A DNA stretch of 64,000 bases from Rhodococcoides corynebacterioides NBRC 14404. Lineage in GTDB: Bacteria; Actinomycetota; Actinomycetes; Mycobacteriales; Mycobacteriaceae. Positions 60,478-64,000 of the stretch are shown here, one piece after another. The stretch's first letter is position 1. Each line of letters opens with the position of its first letter. The notes beneath the pieces were generated by a model. It worked only from the letters and a program-made list of their open reading frames with translations, was not told where the DNA came from and did not search any database. The stretch spans positions 310,001-374,000 of the forward strand of contig NZ_BCWV01000004.1 of assembly GCF_001894765.1 (NCBI RefSeq). Reading direction: 5' to 3'. The position numbers and the translations under genes are program-made.

Positions 60478-61448
60478 CCGCGGACGTCGCGCGTCGCACC
60501 TTCTACCCGCCGATCGAGCCGCACGAGCAGGGTCTGCTGGACGTCGGCGACGGTCAGCGCCTCGCCTGGGAGGTCAGCGGCACCGACGCCGGCACCCCGG
60601 TGGTGTTCGTGCACGGCGGTCCGGGCGGCGGAACCAACCCCGACCAGCGCCGCTACTTCGACCCCGAGCACTACCGGATCGTGCTGTTCGATCAACGCGG
60701 CTGCGGCGCGTCCACGCCGCACGTCGCCGACGGCGCCGACCTCTCCGTCAACACCACGCCCGCGCTGATCGCCGACATGGAGCGGCTCCGCGAGCACCTC
60801 GGCGTCGAGTCGTGGATCGTGTTCGGTGGCTCGTGGGGGTCGACGCTCGCCCTGGCCTACGCCGAGGCGCATCCGGACCGCGTCCGGGCTCTGGTCCTGC
60901 GCGGGATCTTCCTCCTCCGCGACTCCGAGATCGACTGGTACTACCGCGGCGGCGCGGGCCACCTGTTCCCCGAGAAGTGGGAGGAGTTCCTCGCTCCGAT
61001 CCCGGCCGATCGGCGGGACGAGGATCCGGTGGCGGTCTACCACGACCTGCTGCACTCCCCCGATCAGGACGTCGCCGTGCGGGCAGCCGTGGCGTGGTCC
61101 ACGTGGGAGGGTGCGACCAGTTCCCTGCTGCCGTCGCCGAGCCGTCTGGATCAGACCGCGGACCCGCGATTCGCGCTCGCCTTCGCGCGGATCGAGAACC
61201 ACTACTTCGTCCACGGCGGCTTTCTCGAGCCGGGGCAGCTGCTGCGGGACATCGGCCGCATCGCCGACATCCCCGGCGTGATCGTCCAGGGGCGGTACGA
61301 CGTGGTGACCCCGGCGCGCAGCGCCCTCGATCTCCACCGCGCGTGGCCGTCGTCGACCCTGCACGTGGTCGACGACGCGGGTCACTCGGCGGCCGAGCCG
61401 GGCATCGTGCACCACCTCGTGGAGGCCATGGACGCGCTGCGTCGGTAG
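60474..61448 (+). CDS. pip: Prolyl aminopeptidase (proline iminopeptidase)
   Basis: Alpha/beta-hydrolase of 324 residues in the S33 family, removing N-terminal proline from peptides. HGGPGGGTNP is the oxyanion segment, FDQRGCGASTPH the family signature, the nucleophile is in GGSWGSTLAL, and the acid and His are in GRYDVVTP and DDAGHSA. GTG 60474 overlaps the lipoprotein stop by four bases. The last six codons with the stop are present again just downstream as an exact duplication. Confidence 0.93.
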   Translation: MTADVARRTFYPPIEPHEQGLLDVGDGQRLAWEVSGTDAGTPVVFVHGGPGGGTNPDQRRYFDPEHYRIVLFDQRGCGASTPHVADGADLSVNTTPALIADMERLREHLGVESWIVFGGSWGSTLALAYAEAHPDRVRALVLRGIFLLRDSEIDWYYRGGAGHLFPEKWEEFLAPIPADRRDEDPVAVYHDLLHSPDQDVAVRAAVAWSTWEGATSSLLPSPSRLDQTADPRFALAFARIENHYFVHGGFLEPGQLLRDIGRIADIPGVIVQGRYDVVTPARSALDLHRAWPSSTLHVVDDAGHSAAEPGIVHHLVEAMDALRR

Positions 61449-61475
61449 TGGCAGGACGCGCTGCGTCGGTAGTGG
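61430..61475. repeat. 24-bp tandem duplication across the pip stop codon
   Basis: The 22 bases of 61430-61451 (with TAG at 61446-61448) are repeated exactly at 61454-61475, a period of 24 bp. The second copy lies beyond the stop and is not translated. Period and placement are the same as for the repeat at 1261-1318. Confidence 0.9.
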
Positions 61476-61512
61476 ACCGGCGCGTTCATCCTCGGCTGGT
61501 AAAGATGTGGTC

Positions 61513-63075
61513 ATGACGAGGAAGTCCGAGGCGCACACCGAGATCGAAGTGAAGTTCGACGTCGGGATGGACACTCCCGTGCCGGATCTCGCGGGCGCGC
61601 CGTCGGTCACGGCGGCGTCGGCGCCGGAGCTGACGCATCCGGTCTCCACCTACTTCGACACCGCCGATCTGGCTCTGGCTCGCGCCCGCATCACGCTGCG
61701 GCGACGGACGGGCAGCGCCGATGCGGGGTGGCACGTCAAACTGCCCGTCTCGTCGGACGAACGCGTCGAGGTGCGCAGCCCGCTCTCCGCGGGCGGGAAC
61801 TCCACGCGTGTGCCCGACGAGGTCGCCCTGGTGGTGCGCGCCCACACGCGCGGCCGCCCCCTCGTGCCGGTGGCGAGCATCGAGACCCGTCGGGTGATCA
61901 CCACCGTGTCGACAGCGAAGGCCGATCGTGCGGCCGAGCTCTGCGACGACACGGTGACGGCGCGAAACCTGCTGGACGACATCACCGTTCGGTGGCGAGA
62001 GTGGGAGCTGGAACTGGTCGACGGACCGAGGTCGACACTCCGCGATCTCGGCACGTTTCTCCTCGATCACGGCGCGAAGCCGGGCTCGTCGCCGTCCAAG
62101 CTGGCGCGCGCACTCGGTTCGCGTCTGGACGCCGCCCGAGAGACCACGTCCCCGCAGCCCGACGGCACGGCGGGCTCGGCGCTCCGCGTCGCGCTCGCGG
62201 CCGATGTGTCCGCGTTGGTCGCCGCGGATCCCCGCGTGCGGCGCAACGAGGACGATTCCGTGCACGCGATGCGCGTCGCCACGCGGCGGCTGCGCAGCGT
62301 CCTCCGGTCCTACCGCGCACTGCTCGACCGCGCGGAGGTCGACGCGGTTCGGAGCGAATTGTCGTGGCTCGCGGGCATTCTCGGGACCGCGCGCGACGCC
62401 GAGGTGCTGGCCGAGCGATATCGCGACGCCCTGGCCGCCCTTCCGGCCGACGCCGTACGCGGCGACGTGGCGGACTCGCTGATCGGCACCCAGGAGCGGC
62501 TCTACTCCCTCGCCCACGCCGAGGTGGTGCGCGAACTCGACGGCGAGCGGTACTTCGCCCTCCTCGATGCCCTCGAGGCGCTGCTCGCGTCATCGGCGAC
62601 CGGGAAGAAGGCGGGCAAGCCGGCCGCCCGAGTCTTCGATCGCGTGCTGCGCGCGCAGTACGCCCGCGTGGACGAGGCGCACCGTCGCGCTCTCGCGCTG
62701 CGCGATCGCGGTGCCGAGGACGAGCACGAGGACGCGATGCACGATGTGCGCAAGCTGGCGAAGAAGCTGCGCTACGCCGCGGAGGCGGCCGGGGTGGTCG
62801 ACTCACCGAAGCGCTTCGCGCGCACGGCAGCACGGACGGCGAAGTCCGCGAAGAAGGTGCAGTCGGTGCTCGGCGATCACCAGGACAGCGCGGTCGCGCG
62901 CCGCACCCTGCTCGTGGAAGCCGACTCGGCCCACGCACGCGGCGCGGACACCTTCACCCACGGTGTGCTGTACGCCGCGGAGGTGCGTGCCGGCGCCGAG
63001 GCCCTCGAGCCCTTCCCGTCGGCCTGGAAGACGCTGCGCCGCACTGCCGATCGAGCCGGCTGGACCGCCGACTAG
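61513..63075 (+). CDS. CYTH and CHAD domain protein (Rv2226-like)
   Basis: A 520-residue protein. The N-terminal CYTH (triphosphate tunnel) domain opens with the ExExK-type motif EIEVKFD near residue 10. The C-terminal CHAD domain (from about 220) is a helical bundle with conserved His in VHAMRVATRRLRS and MHDVRKLAKKLRY, and Arg/Lys-rich faces. CHAD domains bind inorganic polyphosphate and CYTH domains hydrolyse triphosphates, so polyphosphate-related activity is likely. ATG 61513 is used; GTG 61507 is possible. It stands alone. Confidence 0.92.
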   Translation: MTRKSEAHTEIEVKFDVGMDTPVPDLAGAPSVTAASAPELTHPVSTYFDTADLALARARITLRRRTGSADAGWHVKLPVSSDERVEVRSPLSAGGNSTRVPDEVALVVRAHTRGRPLVPVASIETRRVITTVSTAKADRAAELCDDTVTARNLLDDITVRWREWELELVDGPRSTLRDLGTFLLDHGAKPGSSPSKLARALGSRLDAARETTSPQPDGTAGSALRVALAADVSALVAADPRVRRNEDDSVHAMRVATRRLRSVLRSYRALLDRAEVDAVRSELSWLAGILGTARDAEVLAERYRDALAALPADAVRGDVADSLIGTQERLYSLAHAEVVRELDGERYFALLDALEALLASSATGKKAGKPAARVFDRVLRAQYARVDEAHRRALALRDRGAEDEHEDAMHDVRKLAKKLRYAAEAAGVVDSPKRFARTAARTAKSAKKVQSVLGDHQDSAVARRTLLVEADSAHARGADTFTHGVLYAAEVRAGAEALEPFPSAWKTLRRTADRAGWTAD

Positions 63076-63085
63076 ATCGGCGGGG

Positions 63086-63265
63086 TCAGGACCAGTCGCG
63101 GTCCGCGTCGTCCGCCGTCTTGTTCCGTTCCGCCGCGATCTCGAGAGCACGCTCGGCGGTCTCGCGGTCGGGATAGGGACCCATACGGTCCATCGCGCCC
63201 GCGTCCTTGCCCTGCACCACGGCCTTGTCGCTGATGCGGAAGTACCACTGCTCGTCGTCGCTCAT
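63086..63265 (-). CDS. Small conserved hypothetical protein
   Basis: A 59-residue acidic protein, MSDDEQWYFRISDKAVVQG, then MGPYPDRETAERALEIA. It resembles short actinobacterial proteins with an SPOR-like strand-helix pattern (a strand WYFRI, a YPDRETAE turn and a helix), but no function is known. ATG 63265 is preferred; GTG 63271 is possible and neither has a good ribosome site. It is convergent with the CHAD gene, 10 bp apart. Confidence 0.72.
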   Translation of the reverse strand: MSDDEQWYFRISDKAVVQGKDAGAMDRMGPYPDRETAERALEIAAERNKTADDADRDWS

Positions 63266-63349
63266 GAGCACAGTGTGCCCCGTCCGAGCGACCCGTACGC
63301 GGCACTCGGTGGGTGCACGCGCCGGGGCAGGAGACGCGCGCGCAATCGT

Positions 63350-63383
63350 GGGGGTTACAGGGATACACTTCCCGGGAACCCCC
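63350..63383 (+). promoter_or_regulatory. Leader hairpin of the 30-codon ORF
   Basis: GGGGGTT (63350-63356) pairs with AACCCCC (63377-63383) around a 20-base loop, 47 bases before the small ORF start. It could fold in the 5' leader or mark an operator. Confidence 0.4.
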
Positions 63384-63430
63384 TGCGCACGCCACCGTCA
63401 CCACGGTGCATCACGACGAAGGAGTAGGAC

Positions 63431-63523
63431 ATGTCAGTCATCATCTTCGACCACCTCTTGCCGCTGGTCGGACCCGACGCCGCGACCTACTGGGCGACCC
63501 TGCTGGCGGTCAATCCCATCTGA
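63431..63523 (+). CDS. Putative 30-residue hydrophobic peptide
   Basis: A short ORF starting ATG 63431, nine bases after AAGGAG, and ending TGA 63523. The product starts MSVIIFDHLLPLVGPDAATY and ends WATLLAVNPI: mostly hydrophobic, with no lysine, arginine or cysteine, possibly membrane-associated. A strong terminator begins 15 bases after the stop, so it looks like a complete one-gene unit. The gene next on this side is rnpB, on the opposite strand, so it is not a leader peptide for a downstream gene. An untranslated small RNA is the alternative. Confidence 0.5.
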   Translation: MSVIIFDHLLPLVGPDAATYWATLLAVNPI

Positions 63524-63538
63524 TCGACCGCGTGACGT

Positions 63539-63574
63539 ACGAACGGCCCCCGTCTCCGGACGGGGGCCGTTCGT
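63539..63574 (+). terminator. Strong terminator after the small ORF
   Basis: A perfect 16-bp stem (ACGAACGGCCCCCGTC and its complement) with loop tccg, 15 bases after the TGA, followed by CGTTCC. It is symmetric and could also stop minus-strand transcription from rnpB. Confidence 0.88.
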
Positions 63575-63623
63575 CGTTCCGGTCCGTCGTTCGGGCGGCG
63601 GGAGCGACCCTGCGGGAGATCGG

Positions 63624-63667
63624 CGGCGGGCCGACGCTTCCCGTAGTTGCCTACCGCCGGCCCGCCG
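63624..63667 (-). terminator. Candidate rnpB terminator hairpin
   Basis: CGGCGGGCCG (63624-63633) and CGGCCCGCCG (63658-63667) form a perfect 10-bp stem with a 24-base loop, about 50 bases past the 3' end of RNase P RNA on the minus strand. The loop is long and there is no clear U run. Confidence 0.5.
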
Positions 63668-63687
63668 AGGCCGACTCTAGCAGGACA

Positions 63688-63703
63688 TCGAACACATGTT
63701 CTA
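63688..63703. promoter_or_regulatory. LexA (SOS)-like box beside rnpB
   Basis: TCGAACACATGTTCTA differs from the actinobacterial SOS consensus TCGAAC-n4-GTTCGA at one position. It lies just past the rnpB 3' end and is flanked by CTAG on both sides. The gene it would serve is not evident. Confidence 0.5.
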
Positions 63704-63715
63704 GTGGGTCGAGTC

Positions 63716-64000
<285 letters not shown>

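Overview
The window is high-GC actinobacterial chromosome. From gene content and order it belongs to the mycolic-acid Corynebacteriales, most probably Rhodococcus or a close relative. From memory, almost every gene has its counterpart in the same order and orientation in the Mycobacterium tuberculosis segment of about Rv2174 to Rv2226 (pknL, aroG, fadD15, pimB', NlpC/P60, trpD, ctaE-qcrCAB, ctaC-ctaF, asnB, adoK, cobU-cobT-cobS, ilvE, gcvT, pepB, sucB, lipB-lipA, glnA1, glnE, glnA2, caeA-like, panB, CHAD protein, rnpB). No transposase, integrase, phage gene, CRISPR array or tRNA was seen.

Layout. 1-3.8 kb: end of an unidentified gene, phytoene synthase crtB, then a DNA-binding protein divergent from the Ser/Thr kinase PknL, which carries four PASTA domains. 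3.8-18.5 kb: DAHP synthase, an exoribonuclease and an envelope block (lipomannan mannosyltransferase, acyltransferase, FadD15, PimB', a lipoprotein metalloprotease, two NlpC/P60 hydrolases). The second hydrolase follows a c-di-AMP (ydaO-type) riboswitch. 18.6-31.9 kb: an exonuclease/GIY-YIG fusion, trpD, and the respiratory cluster ctaE-qcrC-qcrA-qcrB facing ctaC-ctaF. Between qcrB and ctaF is about 1 kb of mosaic hairpin repeats with no credible gene. Then asnB.

31.9-47.4 kb: adenosine kinase, an Fe-S carrier, cobalamin genes cobU-cobT-cobS with overlapping codons, ilvE, gcvT, pepB, the dihydrolipoamide acyltransferase gene and the lipoate genes lipB-lipA that serve it. 47.4-57.3 kb: nitrogen assimilation. 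glnA1 has a four-part GlnR-type box; glnE and glnA2 follow, but a complete osmoprotectant ABC transporter operon lies between glnA1 and glnE. 57.3-64 kb: a serine-hydrolase lipoprotein, panB, a small lipoprotein, prolyl aminopeptidase, a CYTH-CHAD protein, a 30-codon orphan ORF with its own terminator, and RNase P RNA running off the right edge.

Most worth a second look: the hairpin-repeat array at 27198-28174; the GlnR box at 47438-47475; the riboswitch at 17914-18050; the small-peptide transcription unit near 63431; two tandem duplications of 24 bp that copy a stop codon; and two genes whose only sensible start is CTG overlapping the upstream TGA. Comparisons with other organisms are from memory, since no search was possible.
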